Positions 8,957 to 17,508 of a stretch of 64,000 nt of DNA are shown here, piece by piece. Made by a program: the position numbers and the translations under genes. The stretch covers positions 124,001 to 188,000 of the forward strand of contig KB906760.1 of assembly GCA_000381605.1 (NCBI GenBank), in the 5' to 3' direction. Every line of letters begins with the position of its first letter. The first letter of the stretch is position 1. The notes under the pieces are model-generated. The model was not told the origin of the DNA. It saw nothing but the letters and a program-made list of their open reading frames with translations, and did not search any database. The stretch comes from Acidobacteriaceae bacterium KBS 89 (GTDB taxonomy: Bacteria > Acidobacteriota > Terriglobia > Terriglobales > Acidobacteriaceae).

Positions 8957-9751
8957 ATGCCGCACTATCCAGGTGTGCTTTTCTTTGCTGTGACGGTCGG
9001 GGCACTCGTATTCCAAGCGAAGGCCCAGACTTGCGGCGCCAATGCGCACAGGCCCATCGCCACGGACCGGCCGCAGATCACAAGTTCGAGCATCGTCGTC
9101 CCCTGCGGAAGTTTGCAGTTTGAGAACGGGTTTCAGGGGACCAGTAACGGAGGCCAACGCACCTTTGATCTCCCTGAGACAGCCGTGCGATTTGGAATCG
9201 CCAACAAAACTGAGCTTCGTTTTACCGCCCCGGACTATTTCTTCAATGTCGACACCGCCTCTGGGTTAACCAATGGATTTGCCGACTTGAGCCTGGGCTT
9301 AAAACAACAGTTTGGGCCAACCCGGGGCGGATTTGACGTCTCACTCATCCCCTCCGTCAGTCTTCCCTCGGGAGCAAACCTGATATCAAGTCATGGTTAT
9401 GATCCGACCGTCCAACTCCCCTGGTCTCATTCCCTGCCAATGAACTGGACAGTCGCCGGAATGTTCTCCCTCATGTGGCCAACCCAGGGATCGCGGCGAA
9501 ATTTGACAGGGCAGGCTAGCGTGTTCTTTGACCGTCTACTCATGCCATCCTGGGACGCCTACATCGAATACTCTGGCGCTTTTCCCCAACGCGGCGGTCC
9601 GCAGAACGTGATCGACTTCGGCACTGCCTACAAGCCTACGCCCCATCAGCAACTCGACTTTCATTGCAGCTTCGGTCTTTCCGCTGCCGCACCCGATCAC
9701 TCCATTGGTTTTGGCTATTCTGTCCGCGTCCAGGCGTTTCGATCCAAGTGA
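8957..9751 (+). CDS. Outer-membrane beta-barrel, transporter-like (Phenol_MetA_deg type)
   Basis: A 264-aa exported protein with an N-terminal signal (VLFFAVTVGALVFQAKAQ) and then alternating beta-strand pattern to the C-terminus. TDRPQITSSSIVVPCGSLQFENG, the repeated short amphipathic strands, and the terminal aromatic strand SIGFGYSVRVQAF fit the small barrel family often annotated as transporter or MetA-pathway of phenol degradation. It starts 50 nt after the TPR regulator and may be cotranscribed with it. The biochemical role is unknown. Confidence 0.68.
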   Translation: MPHYPGVLFFAVTVGALVFQAKAQTCGANAHRPIATDRPQITSSSIVVPCGSLQFENGFQGTSNGGQRTFDLPETAVRFGIANKTELRFTAPDYFFNVDTASGLTNGFADLSLGLKQQFGPTRGGFDVSLIPSVSLPSGANLISSHGYDPTVQLPWSHSLPMNWTVAGMFSLMWPTQGSRRNLTGQASVFFDRLLMPSWDAYIEYSGAFPQRGGPQNVIDFGTAYKPTPHQQLDFHCSFGLSAAAPDHSIGFGYSVRVQAFRSK

Positions 9752-9883
9752 CGTCGACAATCCCGCGAGGGAGAATCGTTGTTGTCGCGGCTCAATTGAC
9801 GATAAATCGCCATAGCACTTAGTGAGTGCAATGCCCTGTGTGGTCCGCCAAACTCCCGCGTTCCGCAAGCGCGGGCGGAAAGA

Positions 9884-10948
9884 CTACTTGGAGGTCGAAG
9901 CGGAAGATCCGGGGCGAAGCTCCTTCGCAATCTGCTTCAAATACGTAGCGAGCTCCTCATACTGGTTCGTAGGAATAAAGTTGACGCCAGCGGCGATCGC
10001 GGCCTTCCAGCGGACAACAACGGCCTCGTGAGAGCCGAAGTTATAGCTCGTTCCCCAGCCTTGGTCTTCCGCGGGAGCAAACCCATCAAGCGCGTAAAAC
10101 CGCACCCAGTAACCCATTGCGTGTGCATGGTCCACGAGCACTCGCAAACGTTGATTATCGGCATCGGTCCAATCGCCCGCCTCCGGAGCACCTCCTTCTT
10201 CCACCGCATACCAGGAGCTGTTCCACCAGCGCCTGTAGTTCGTAGGTTTCTCACTCAGAAGCTCCTTGGCGCTAACTGTGACCGCCCAACGCATAAGCTG
10301 TTCCTTTGTCAGGTTTTTAGGTGTGGGATGCGTGCGCGCGGAACCGAAGAGACGCAGGCGGGCGCCGACCGGGAGAGAGTCGTAGAAGACCTTCTGCTGT
10401 TCGTCGGCCTCTTCGGTGATCACCAGGATAGGCTTACGATCGATCGGCGAGATCTTGCCCGGATCGCTCGTCTTCACCGCAGTCGAAAGCCATTCTTCAT
10501 GTTGGCCGAGTACCCGCCAGACTGCCTGGAGCAACGCTGTCTGATTGTCCTTGAAGTCGAAGTGCAGGACTACTATTGGCCATTGGCTGCGCTTGTTTTC
10601 AGCGATGACCCTTCGTATAACGGGACTCACCTGCTTGAAAAAATAATCCTCCAGAGTGGGCTCTCCGCCAGTTGGGTGGGGCGAATGGGAGACGACAACG
10701 CGGCCCTTACCGGTGGCTGGGTCGACGTACCAGGCGAGGTCCTGTTCGATGGAAACCGGAAAACCGGAGTTGAGAGCACGCTGAATGCGATCATTCCAAT
10801 GTCCCTCGTATGGATAACAGTTATGCGCATCCAGCATGGGCTCGTTGTGATTCAAAAAATCTAAATCCGGTATTTGTGCAGGAGCGGAGAAAGAGGAAAG
10901 TGTGAGTGTTACAAGTAGAGCAACAAATGAGATTGCTTTGTGACGCAT
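9884..10948 (-). CDS. Secreted PLC-like phosphodiesterase (PI-PLC/GDPD fold)
   Basis: A 354-aa protein with a signal peptide (ISFVALLVTLTLSSFSAPAQ). The PLC-like TIM-barrel pattern is visible: MLDAHNCYPYEG carries the first catalytic His, FPVSIEQDLAWY the Glu/Asp metal ligands, and VVVSHSPHPTGG the second His, followed by IVVLHFDFKDN and a C-terminal GYWVRFYALDGF strand. These enzymes cleave glycerophosphodiesters or phosphoinositides. AAAGGAA lies about 7 nt before the ATG. It is alone on the minus strand between oppositely arranged units; the substrate is not evident. Confidence 0.78.
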   Translation of the reverse strand: MRHKAISFVALLVTLTLSSFSAPAQIPDLDFLNHNEPMLDAHNCYPYEGHWNDRIQRALNSGFPVSIEQDLAWYVDPATGKGRVVVSHSPHPTGGEPTLEDYFFKQVSPVIRRVIAENKRSQWPIVVLHFDFKDNQTALLQAVWRVLGQHEEWLSTAVKTSDPGKISPIDRKPILVITEEADEQQKVFYDSLPVGARLRLFGSARTHPTPKNLTKEQLMRWAVTVSAKELLSEKPTNYRRWWNSSWYAVEEGGAPEAGDWTDADNQRLRVLVDHAHAMGYWVRFYALDGFAPAEDQGWGTSYNFGSHEAVVVRWKAAIAAGVNFIPTNQYEELATYLKQIAKELRPGSSASTSK

Positions 10949-11060
10949 GCTGGCATTCCTTTTCTTGTGTCAGGCTGGGGACTGTAGCGTGAAGTGGCGC
11001 AGTAGCCAGAAATAGCGGCAGCAACTCCGCCCATCGATGCTAACTTGGCGTCGATGCTTT

Positions 11061-11999
11061 TCAAACACCCGACTTTTTACGGGATTGGCCGCGGCTTTGA
11101 TCTTCAATAAATATCATGACTTCTTTCTGGTCTGGAAGGGAAGATTGGGCTCCATGGCGCGTAACTGAAATCGCAGCGGCGGCCGCTGCAAACCGGGCGC
11201 TTTCCGCCGGCGACTCGCCCCGCATGAGAGCGACACTCAATGCACCGTTGAACGCATCGCCTGCGGCGGTTGTGTCTATCGCATTAACTGAAAATATCTC
11301 GATGTGGTCGCGAGAGCCGTCCGCACTTGCTATAAGAGCGCCGTCCGAGCCCTGCTTAAGGACTACGTTCTGAATGCCAAGGCGGAAAAACCGTACGAGC
11401 ATTTGTTCGGTCGATTCGCCAGGTACTGAGTAAAAGGCCGCTTCCGTTTGATTAGGCGTAAACCATGCAAGCCGCGACAGGGCGGCAGGCGGCAGTTCTG
11501 TCGCCGGCGCTGGGTCCAGCATGAGAGGTATGCCGGAATCTGCGCAATAGCCGGCGAGCCAGACTATCGTATCGATCGGGACCTCCAACTGCGCGAGAAT
11601 GATTCCCGCGTTGCGTAGAACATCAAGGTTTGTTTTCAGGTAGGCGGGCGTCACGTGGTGATTTGAGCCGGGCGTTACGATGATTGTGTTTTCTCCGCGC
11701 GCATCGACGACAATACTCGCGGTCCCTGAAGAACCTGCGACGGTCCCTACGTGGCTGGTATCTACGCCGAAACTCTTGAGCGTGGACAGAAGCTGGTGGC
11801 CGAAGATGTCATCACCGGTGACCCCAAGCAGGATGGACGGATGGCCAAGGCGGGCAACAGCGACCGCTTGATTGGCACCTTTGCCGCCTGAATGCATTTG
11901 AAAGCTGGATCCGATAACTGTCTCGCCGGGTTGCGGAATGCGCTCTGTCCTGGAGACGAGATCCATGTTGATGCTGCCAACAACGACGATCGGCTTCAT
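11061..11999 (-). CDS. rbsK: Ribokinase
   Basis: A PfkB-family sugar kinase, 312 aa, that phosphorylates D-ribose (or a related pentose or nucleoside) at the expense of ATP. N-terminal signature VVGSINMDLV, substrate-binding GGKGANQAVAVARLG (about 38-52), NQTEAAF, and the C-terminal ATP/anion-hole signature IDTTAAGDAFNGAL with catalytic Asp248. The GAGD glycine is Ala here (AAGD), a conservative change. The ATG at 11999 is preceded by AAGGA; the longer frame to 12131 overlaps the transporter gene. It follows the GRP transporter by 13 nt, so uptake and phosphorylation are coupled. Confidence 0.9.
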   Translation of the reverse strand: MKPIVVVGSINMDLVSRTERIPQPGETVIGSSFQMHSGGKGANQAVAVARLGHPSILLGVTGDDIFGHQLLSTLKSFGVDTSHVGTVAGSSGTASIVVDARGENTIIVTPGSNHHVTPAYLKTNLDVLRNAGIILAQLEVPIDTIVWLAGYCADSGIPLMLDPAPATELPPAALSRLAWFTPNQTEAAFYSVPGESTEQMLVRFFRLGIQNVVLKQGSDGALIASADGSRDHIEIFSVNAIDTTAAGDAFNGALSVALMRGESPAESARFAAAAAAISVTRHGAQSSLPDQKEVMIFIEDQSRGQSRKKSGV

Positions 12000-12012
12000 G
12001 CAGTCATCCTTG

Positions 12013-13008
12013 TTAGTTTGGGTAAAGTGGCGCGATAGCGATGGCGACAAGACCGGCAAGAAAGCAAGCGAACATTGCGATAAGCAGATTGCGGACACGC
12101 GATGATGGCGATGCAAATTCGCGCCATACAAATACTCCCCAGAAAGCCGAAACCATCGTAGCCCCTTGTCCGATGGAATAGGAGATTGCCGGGCCGACGA
12201 AATTCACACGCGAGGCCACGAAGTTGAGAGTGGCTCCGCAGACCCAGATCGCACCGCCCAGTATGCCGGCGATATGCCAGCGGGCGGGAGCGCCCGTGTA
12301 GCCGGACGTGGTGACCGCGGTCCCACCATCGATCGGCTTCCGCATGAAGAAGTAATTCACGGGCAAGGCGCACAGTGCTGTCCCGATCACGAAGAACAAT
12401 GCCGTTGCGTACGGGCCAGGTGCGTTGGGCAATGCCATCCCTTTGCTCACCAAAGGATAGAAAGTGCCCATTAGCAGGCCTGCAAGCAGGCTGATGACAA
12501 TGCCGCGAACGTTGCTGCCACTTCTTGCGGCTTCGCGTGTCCGGTAGGCAATCGAGTCGCAGATGATGGCAATGACTACCAGTGTGATGCCGCCGAAGAG
12601 CAAGAGTGGATTCCCTTGCGGAGAGATCAGATAGCTGCTAAGTGCGCCAACAATCAGTGCGACACCGATACCTATCGGAAAGGCGACCGCCATGCCGGCA
12701 ATTTCGATTGCTGCGACCAGAAGCAAGTTTGCGACGTTGAAGATCGCTCCGCTGCAAATGGCGAAGAGAATAGCCATGCCGGGGGCCTCTAGGACGTCCT
12801 GCACGAAAGGCCTTCCGACGACACCGGCATTGCCGAGCGTCAATCCCAAGGCCAGGATCCCGACAAACAGTCCGATAATGTAGTCCCAATAGAAAAGCTG
12901 GAAGCGATAACCTGGACAGAGTTTCATCGTATTCGCCCAGGACCCCCAGCAGAGCATGCTGCAGACCATGAAGAGCAGAGCAACTGCGTAACTTTGCGGC
13001 AAATACAT
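12013..13008 (-). CDS. GRP-family sugar permease (glucose/ribose uptake type)
   Basis: A 331-aa integral membrane protein with about ten hydrophobic segments and the family start YAVALLFMVCSMLCWGSWANTMKL (a run of TM1 with the CWGSW motif). The pattern FYWDYIIG, SGAIFNVANLLLVAAI and GATLNFVAS is that of the GRP (glucose/ribose porter) transporters, in the drug/metabolite superfamily. GAGGGT lies 5 nt before the ATG. Directly followed by ribokinase, which indicates that the cargo is ribose or a related sugar. Confidence 0.83.
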   Translation of the reverse strand: MYLPQSYAVALLFMVCSMLCWGSWANTMKLCPGYRFQLFYWDYIIGLFVGILALGLTLGNAGVVGRPFVQDVLEAPGMAILFAICSGAIFNVANLLLVAAIEIAGMAVAFPIGIGVALIVGALSSYLISPQGNPLLLFGGITLVVIAIICDSIAYRTREAARSGSNVRGIVISLLAGLLMGTFYPLVSKGMALPNAPGPYATALFFVIGTALCALPVNYFFMRKPIDGGTAVTTSGYTGAPARWHIAGILGGAIWVCGATLNFVASRVNFVGPAISYSIGQGATMVSAFWGVFVWREFASPSSRVRNLLIAMFACFLAGLVAIAIAPLYPN

Positions 13009-13173
13009 GGACGACCCTCTGATTTAAAATCAGTTACAAATCAGCAGATGAGACGATTTCATCGCGAACTCGACTATATTTCGATATTTGGGTTTTTGCT
13101 ACTCGCGAAAATGCAAGTGAGCCTGAACACCGCGGGCAGGCAGCGGCTCTCAATCTCCCTTACTCGATCTCTC

Positions 13174-13938
13174 TTAGTGGTGCGCGACAGCGTAGGCGTT
13201 TGTATAGATGAACTGGAAGCCGATAATCAGGAGCCAGATCCAGAGAGCGAACCGCAGCGGACGCTTGGGAATCCAGCGGGCACTCATAGTACCCAGAACA
13301 ACTCCACCGAGCCCTCCAATGATCAGGTGTTGGAGGAGACTCGAGCTTGTCCCATTAAAAAATCCATGGGCGCCACTCCCGACGAGCGAGAGGAGAAAGC
13401 CGAAGACAATGTCGGTGCCGACCACCTGCGCTGGAGTGAGCGATGTGAGGCTGAGCAGCGCTGCAGTACCTAGTGCCCCTGCTCCTGCCGAAGAGAACCC
13501 CACCTCTGTTCCCACACCAAACATCAGTATCGGCAGCACGCTGCTGCGATCCTTGGGGAGTGTTTCGGTGCGAGCTGGACGGAAGGAGAAAAAGAGTTGC
13601 CAGAGCGCGGTTAGAACCAGGACTCCGCCCAAAAGGCCATTGAGCAGATATTGAGGGCCATGGAGGTCAAGATGGCGCAAAACGAGCGAGCCGATAAGTA
13701 CCCCCGGCAGACCGCCAAGCAACATAAGACCCAGGACGCGCCATGAGACCTGCCTGCGGGCTATCTGCGAAGGTACCAGGACAAGCTTGACGGCTGCAGA
13801 GAACATGAGCCCCGTCGCCACGGCCATTGGTGCGGGGACTCCAAGAAACAAGATAAGCAGAGGTGTGGTGATCGTGCCAGCACCCACGCCGGTCAAAGCG
13901 ATGAAGACGGCGATGATGAATCCGATTGCGTATTCCAC
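13174..13938 (-). CDS. TSUP family transporter (TauE/SafE), probable sulfite exporter
   Basis: A 254-aa membrane protein with about eight hydrophobic segments and the two-repeat pattern of TauE/SafE proteins: FIAVFIALTGVGAGTITTPLLI near the start and VGFSSAGAGALGTAALLSL in the second half. A GTG start is used. It lies 30 nt downstream of cysH, at the end of the cysD-cysN-cysH unit. APS reductase makes sulfite and no sulfite reductase gene is in this window, so export of excess sulfite, or sulfate uptake, is a reasonable inference from context. Confidence 0.85.
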   Translation of the reverse strand: MEYAIGFIIAVFIALTGVGAGTITTPLLILFLGVPAPMAVATGLMFSAAVKLVLVPSQIARRQVSWRVLGLMLLGGLPGVLIGSLVLRHLDLHGPQYLLNGLLGGVLVLTALWQLFFSFRPARTETLPKDRSSVLPILMFGVGTEVGFSSAGAGALGTAALLSLTSLTPAQVVGTDIVFGFLLSLVGSGAHGFFNGTSSSLLQHLIIGGLGGVVLGTMSARWIPKRPLRFALWIWLLIIGFQFIYTNAYAVAHH

Positions 13939-13968
13939 GGAATACTCATTTCAGTGACGCTGACCGGG

Positions 13969-14694
13969 TCAGCTGTTTGGTGCGGCCTGGATGTGAATAC
14001 CGCATTCGATCTTGTGGCCGGCCCACCTGCCTGAACGCGGGTCGTTGGGGTCTGTGGGTATGGTCGTGCAAGGCGAGCAGCCTATGCTGGTGTAACCGAC
14101 CTCATAGAGTGGCAGCAGCGGTATGCCGTAGAGAGTGCAGGACTGCCAGACGTCGCGGGTAGTCCAGTCGGCTAGAGGACTGAGTTTGCGAACGGTAATC
14201 CCGCTTGGCAGCGTGAAGTCTGCAATCTCTTCGAGTGCGGTCCGGCTCCGTGCCTGTTCGCGGCGGAGGCCCGTGAACCAGATTTTGTAGTTGGCAATCG
14301 CGGCGAAGAGTGGCTCGACCTTCCGGAGGGAACAACAGCGATCAGGAGCCGTCTGATAGAGAAGGCCATGTTCAAGTTCCTGTTCAGCAACCGTATGCTT
14401 CGGAAGCACGTTGATGAGGTTCAGATTCCAGTCAGTCGCGATGCGATCTCGATAAGCGTAGGTCTCGGCGAAGTGATATCCGGTGTCGAGGAAGATGACT
14501 GGAATCGCAGGCCGCAGCTCAAGTGCGAGATGCAGAAGCAGAACGTCCTCGGCCTGAAAGCTGCAGGTGAGGCATGCATCGTTGTTGTCGGGCGTAGCCA
14601 GTTCGTGCGCCAAAAGCTCGCGAACGCGAGCCAGTTTTTCGTCGAGTGTACGAGGCGAATCGGAAGTCAGTCCTGGAGTCTCAATTGAGATCAT
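13969..14694 (-). CDS. cysH: Adenylyl-sulfate (APS) reductase, [4Fe-4S] type
   Basis: A 241-aa PP-loop reductase that converts adenylyl sulfate to sulfite and AMP. The nucleotide-binding part has LTCSFQAEDVLLLH; VIFLDTGYHFAETY follows. The Cys pair at 120-121 (RCCSLRK) with Cys206 and Cys209 (IGCSPC) are the cluster ligands that separate APS reductases from the cluster-free PAPS reductases. The catalytic Cys231 is in the C-terminal ECGIH motif. The start overlaps the cysN stop by ATGA, so translation is coupled. Because the enzyme uses APS directly, an APS kinase is not needed, which fits the decayed kinase tail on CysN. Confidence 0.94.
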   Translation of the reverse strand: MISIETPGLTSDSPRTLDEKLARVRELLAHELATPDNNDACLTCSFQAEDVLLLHLALELRPAIPVIFLDTGYHFAETYAYRDRIATDWNLNLINVLPKHTVAEQELEHGLLYQTAPDRCCSLRKVEPLFAAIANYKIWFTGLRREQARSRTALEEIADFTLPSGITVRKLSPLADWTTRDVWQSCTLYGIPLLPLYEVGYTSIGCSPCTTIPTDPNDPRSGRWAGHKIECGIHIQAAPNS

Positions 14695-16370
14695 TGCCTG
14701 GGCCCTCCTCTCAAGATGGCGTGTGCTTCCAGGAAGTGAACCAGATCGTCAACATTCGTCACGGCCGCTCGTTGTTCGCCGAAGGTGACCGTTTGATTGT
14801 CAGACGTGGTGTTGGTCAATACAAGGGCCCCTGCGGCGATAAGCGCCGCGAGCGTTTCCTGAGATAGACTATCGGGACGAACTACGAAGGCACCGCGAAG
14901 GAAAAGCGTCCGCTCCGCGGCATCCACGAAGGCCGTCGAGCCCGTGAGACTAATGTGAACTCCGGTGTGACCCCAGCGCGCGGCGCGGTTTTCTGCTGTA
15001 ATCGCGTTCGTCGTAGTCGGGTGACCCTCAATATTGGTTTCCCGAATCATGCCCGCAGCGGCAGTTAGATTGGTGACCGGGTCGATGAGGATGAAGCTCC
15101 CGGTGATTCGGTTGGTGGAGTATTTATCAACGACGAGCGGCTGGATCGACTCGATCTCGGCGAGCCCGATGTCGTTGAAGTTGAGCGTGACAGCCGGCTT
15201 GCGTTCAAGAGTGTCTACCTCGAGACGATGTTGAACGGCGGTGACCCGCGCCTGAACCGTCCGGCTGGTGTGCTTCAGCAGGTAACGACGGGAAAGTTCG
15301 AGAGGCTTCTCGTCCATCCATACCAGCGAGGCAGTGAAGTGTTTGGTGGCGACAGCCGCACACTCAGGAGCCACGATCAGATCACCGCGGCTGATATCGA
15401 CTTCATCTGTGAGGGTAAGGGTGATGGATTGGGGAGCTTGTGCTGCCGAGAGGTCGCCATCAAAGGTTACGATGCTGCGGATGTTGCTGGTTCGGCGTGA
15501 CGGGAGGACCAAAATGGGGTCCCCCGGGCGAATCGTGCCGGCGGCAATCTGTCCGGCAAAGCCGCGAAAGTCATGATTGGGGCGGAGGACACGCTGAACG
15601 GCAAACCGAAAGGCATCGGAGGCGCCGCCTTCGGCAGCGGGTGCAGACTGAAGATGTTCGAGCAACGATGGTCCCGAGTACCAGGGCATCGCTGTAGTTC
15701 GGTTGACGACATTGTCTCCGGTCAGCGCGCTAACTGGCACGAATTCGAGATGAGGCGGACGGAGATCGCCTAGCTGATCGAAGAAGGCAGTGAAAACGAC
15801 ACGAATGGAGTTGAAGACCTCTTCGTCGTAGTCGACCAGGTCCATCTTATTGACAGCCACGAGAATGTTGGGGACACCGAGGAGAGCGGTGATGCAGGCG
15901 TGGCGGCGCGACTGCGTGAGCACGCCTTTGCGTGCGTCAACAAGAATAATGGCGAGGGAGGCGGTGGAGGCACCGGTGGCCATGTTGCGCGTGTACTGCT
16001 CGTGGCCAGGGGTATCGGCGATGATGAATTTACGATTCGCGGTGGAGAAGTATCGGTAGGCGACGTCAATCGTAATGCCTTGCTCCCGTTCGGCGCGCAG
16101 ACCGTCGGTCAGGAGCGCGAGATCGAAGCTGCCGGCCCCTGTCGTTCCCTTGCCTTCGATCGAACGGACCTGATCTTCATAGACGCTCTGAGTGTCATAG
16201 AGCAGGCGGCCTATCAGAGTCGACTTCCCATCGTCGACTGAGCCGGCAGTAGAGAAGCGAAGAAGATCGCGCGTATCGTCCTTCGCCAGAAAACTCGAGC
16301 GAGAACCCCCCGCGCCGTCTTCGAGCGGCCTCTCAGTCTCGAGATTTAGAATCGCGTCGCTGATAGGCAT
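14691..16370 (-). CDS. cysN: Sulfate adenylyltransferase subunit 1, with degenerate APS-kinase-like tail
   Basis: The GTPase subunit of ATP sulfurylase, 559 aa. G1 is STAGSVDDGKST (about 40-51), G3 DTPGHEQYTRNM (119-130), G4 NKMDLV (174-179); EF-Tu-like domains 2 and 3 follow, ending at FILIDPVTNLTAAAGMIRE (about 426-444). Residues 456-559 continue with RAARWGHTGVHISLTGS, which aligns by eye to the linker and first strand of a fused APS kinase (CysC), but the P-loop is gone and the rest is shortened. It starts at the base right after the cysD stop and overlaps cysH by four bases. Confidence 0.93.
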   Translation of the reverse strand: MPISDAILNLETERPLEDGAGGSRSSFLAKDDTRDLLRFSTAGSVDDGKSTLIGRLLYDTQSVYEDQVRSIEGKGTTGAGSFDLALLTDGLRAEREQGITIDVAYRYFSTANRKFIIADTPGHEQYTRNMATGASTASLAIILVDARKGVLTQSRRHACITALLGVPNILVAVNKMDLVDYDEEVFNSIRVVFTAFFDQLGDLRPPHLEFVPVSALTGDNVVNRTTAMPWYSGPSLLEHLQSAPAAEGGASDAFRFAVQRVLRPNHDFRGFAGQIAAGTIRPGDPILVLPSRRTSNIRSIVTFDGDLSAAQAPQSITLTLTDEVDISRGDLIVAPECAAVATKHFTASLVWMDEKPLELSRRYLLKHTSRTVQARVTAVQHRLEVDTLERKPAVTLNFNDIGLAEIESIQPLVVDKYSTNRITGSFILIDPVTNLTAAAGMIRETNIEGHPTTTNAITAENRAARWGHTGVHISLTGSTAFVDAAERTLFLRGAFVVRPDSLSQETLAALIAAGALVLTNTTSDNQTVTFGEQRAAVTNVDDLVHFLEAHAILRGGPRQ

Positions 16371-17282
16371 CTAGAAGTAACCCTCGCGCTTCTTGAGTTC
16401 CATCGATCCCTCTTGATCGTGGTCGATGGCGCGGTTCGCACGCTCTGAGGAGCGAAATGACAGCAGTTCAGCGATGATTTTGGGAAGCGTATCGGCATCG
16501 GAACGAATCGCGCCCGTGCATGGGCTGCAGCCAAGGGAGCGCAGCCGGGACCGCACCATCCGTGGCTGTTCCCCTGGCCGCGCAACGAAACTTTGTTCGA
16601 TTGGCAGCAAAGAGTCTTCGCGGACATACATGGGCCGGTCTTTGGCGAAGTAAAGGTCGACAATGGGAATGTCTTCCTGCAGGATGTATTGCCAGACATC
16701 CATCTCGGTCCAGTTCGAGAGCGGAAAGACGCGGATCGATTCACCCGGATGAATGCGTGAATTGTATAGGTTCCATAGTTCCGGGCGCTGATTTTTGGGG
16801 TCCCATTGGCCAGCCTTATCGCGAAAGGAATAGATGCGCTCTTTTGCCCGTGACTTTTCTTCATCGCGACGCGCTCCGCCAAAAGCGGCGTTGAAACCAT
16901 AGTGATTGAGGCCGTCGAGCAGCGCCTGTGTCTTGAGCAAACCGCAGCAGCGCTTCGTGTCGAGCGCGATAGGGTTGGTGCCGGCAGCAATGGCAGGCTC
17001 GTTACGCCAGACCAGAAGTTCTGCTCCAACGGCGGCCGCCATTCGGTCGCGAAACTCGATCATTTCGCGGAATTTGAAACCGGTATCAATGTGCAGGAGC
17101 GGAAACGGAATCGGAGCGGGATAGAACGCCTTCTGCGCCAGCCGCAGCATTACGGAGGAGTCCTTGCCTATGGAATAGAGCATGACGGGGCGCTCAAATT
17201 CCGATGCGACTTCGCGGAGAATGTGAATGCTCTCGGCCTCGAGAAGCTGAAGATGCGTAAGTGCGGGTGCAGCTAATGCCAT
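16371..17282 (-). CDS. cysD: Sulfate adenylyltransferase subunit 2
   Basis: The catalytic subunit of ATP sulfurylase, 303 aa, which makes APS from sulfate and ATP together with CysN. It shows the PP-loop YSIGKDSSVMLRLA (about 36-49), LLHIDTGFKFREMIEFRD, ALDTKRCCGLLKTQAL, AAFGGARRDEEKSRAKERI and the C-terminal LGCSPCTGAI and SMELKKREGYF. GGAG lies 6 nt before the ATG. First structural gene of the cys operon; 86 nt separate it from the polycysteine leader ORF upstream. Confidence 0.95.
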   Translation of the reverse strand: MALAAPALTHLQLLEAESIHILREVASEFERPVMLYSIGKDSSVMLRLAQKAFYPAPIPFPLLHIDTGFKFREMIEFRDRMAAAVGAELLVWRNEPAIAAGTNPIALDTKRCCGLLKTQALLDGLNHYGFNAAFGGARRDEEKSRAKERIYSFRDKAGQWDPKNQRPELWNLYNSRIHPGESIRVFPLSNWTEMDVWQYILQEDIPIVDLYFAKDRPMYVREDSLLPIEQSFVARPGEQPRMVRSRLRSLGCSPCTGAIRSDADTLPKIIAELLSFRSSERANRAIDHDQEGSMELKKREGYF

Positions 17283-17368
17283 GAAAGACTCCGGAAGAGT
17301 TCAGGGATGTTGCTTGTCCCAAACGCGCGGCCAGAAGAAAAGTCTCGAGCTCAAATTTTGAAGGGAAA

Positions 17369-17440
17369 TTATCTCGTGGATCGACACGTCCGCTCGACGT
17401 TACGAAGACAACAACAACGGAGCTGGCGTGAGAGACGCAT
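17369..17440 (-). CDS. Polycysteine leader peptide (putative cysteine-responsive attenuator uORF)
   Basis: A 23-codon frame on the cysD strand: ATG at 17440, stop TAA at 17369-17371. Codons 9-11 are three consecutive TGT Cys codons (peptide segment RQLRCCCLRN), and a fourth Cys codon is at position 19. Four Cys in 23 residues is far above chance, and it lies 86 nt before cysD inside the likely 5' untranslated leader. No Shine-Dalgarno precedes it; with the promoter proposed at 17451-17479 the transcript would begin only a few bases before the ATG. Short polycysteine uORFs that sense cysteine supply are known before sulfur genes in mycobacteria. The same role here is inference. Confidence 0.6.
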   Translation of the reverse strand: MRLSRQLRCCCLRNVERTCRSTR

Positions 17441-17450
17441 TTATAGTTAC

Positions 17451-17479
17451 AGACTAACAAACCCCTTGATACCAGGCAA
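17451..17479 (-). promoter_or_regulatory. Sigma70-like promoter of the cys operon
   Basis: On the minus strand a -35 like TTGCCT (17474-17479) and a -10 like TAGTCT (17451-17456) are separated by exactly 17 nt. The expected transcription start lies about 17443-17446, 3-6 nt before the leader ATG at 17440, so the leader peptide would be translated from a leaderless or nearly leaderless message. Confidence 0.45.
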
Positions 17480-17508
17480 GTTTAGCCCCGGCAGATAGAC
17501 TGTTTGTC

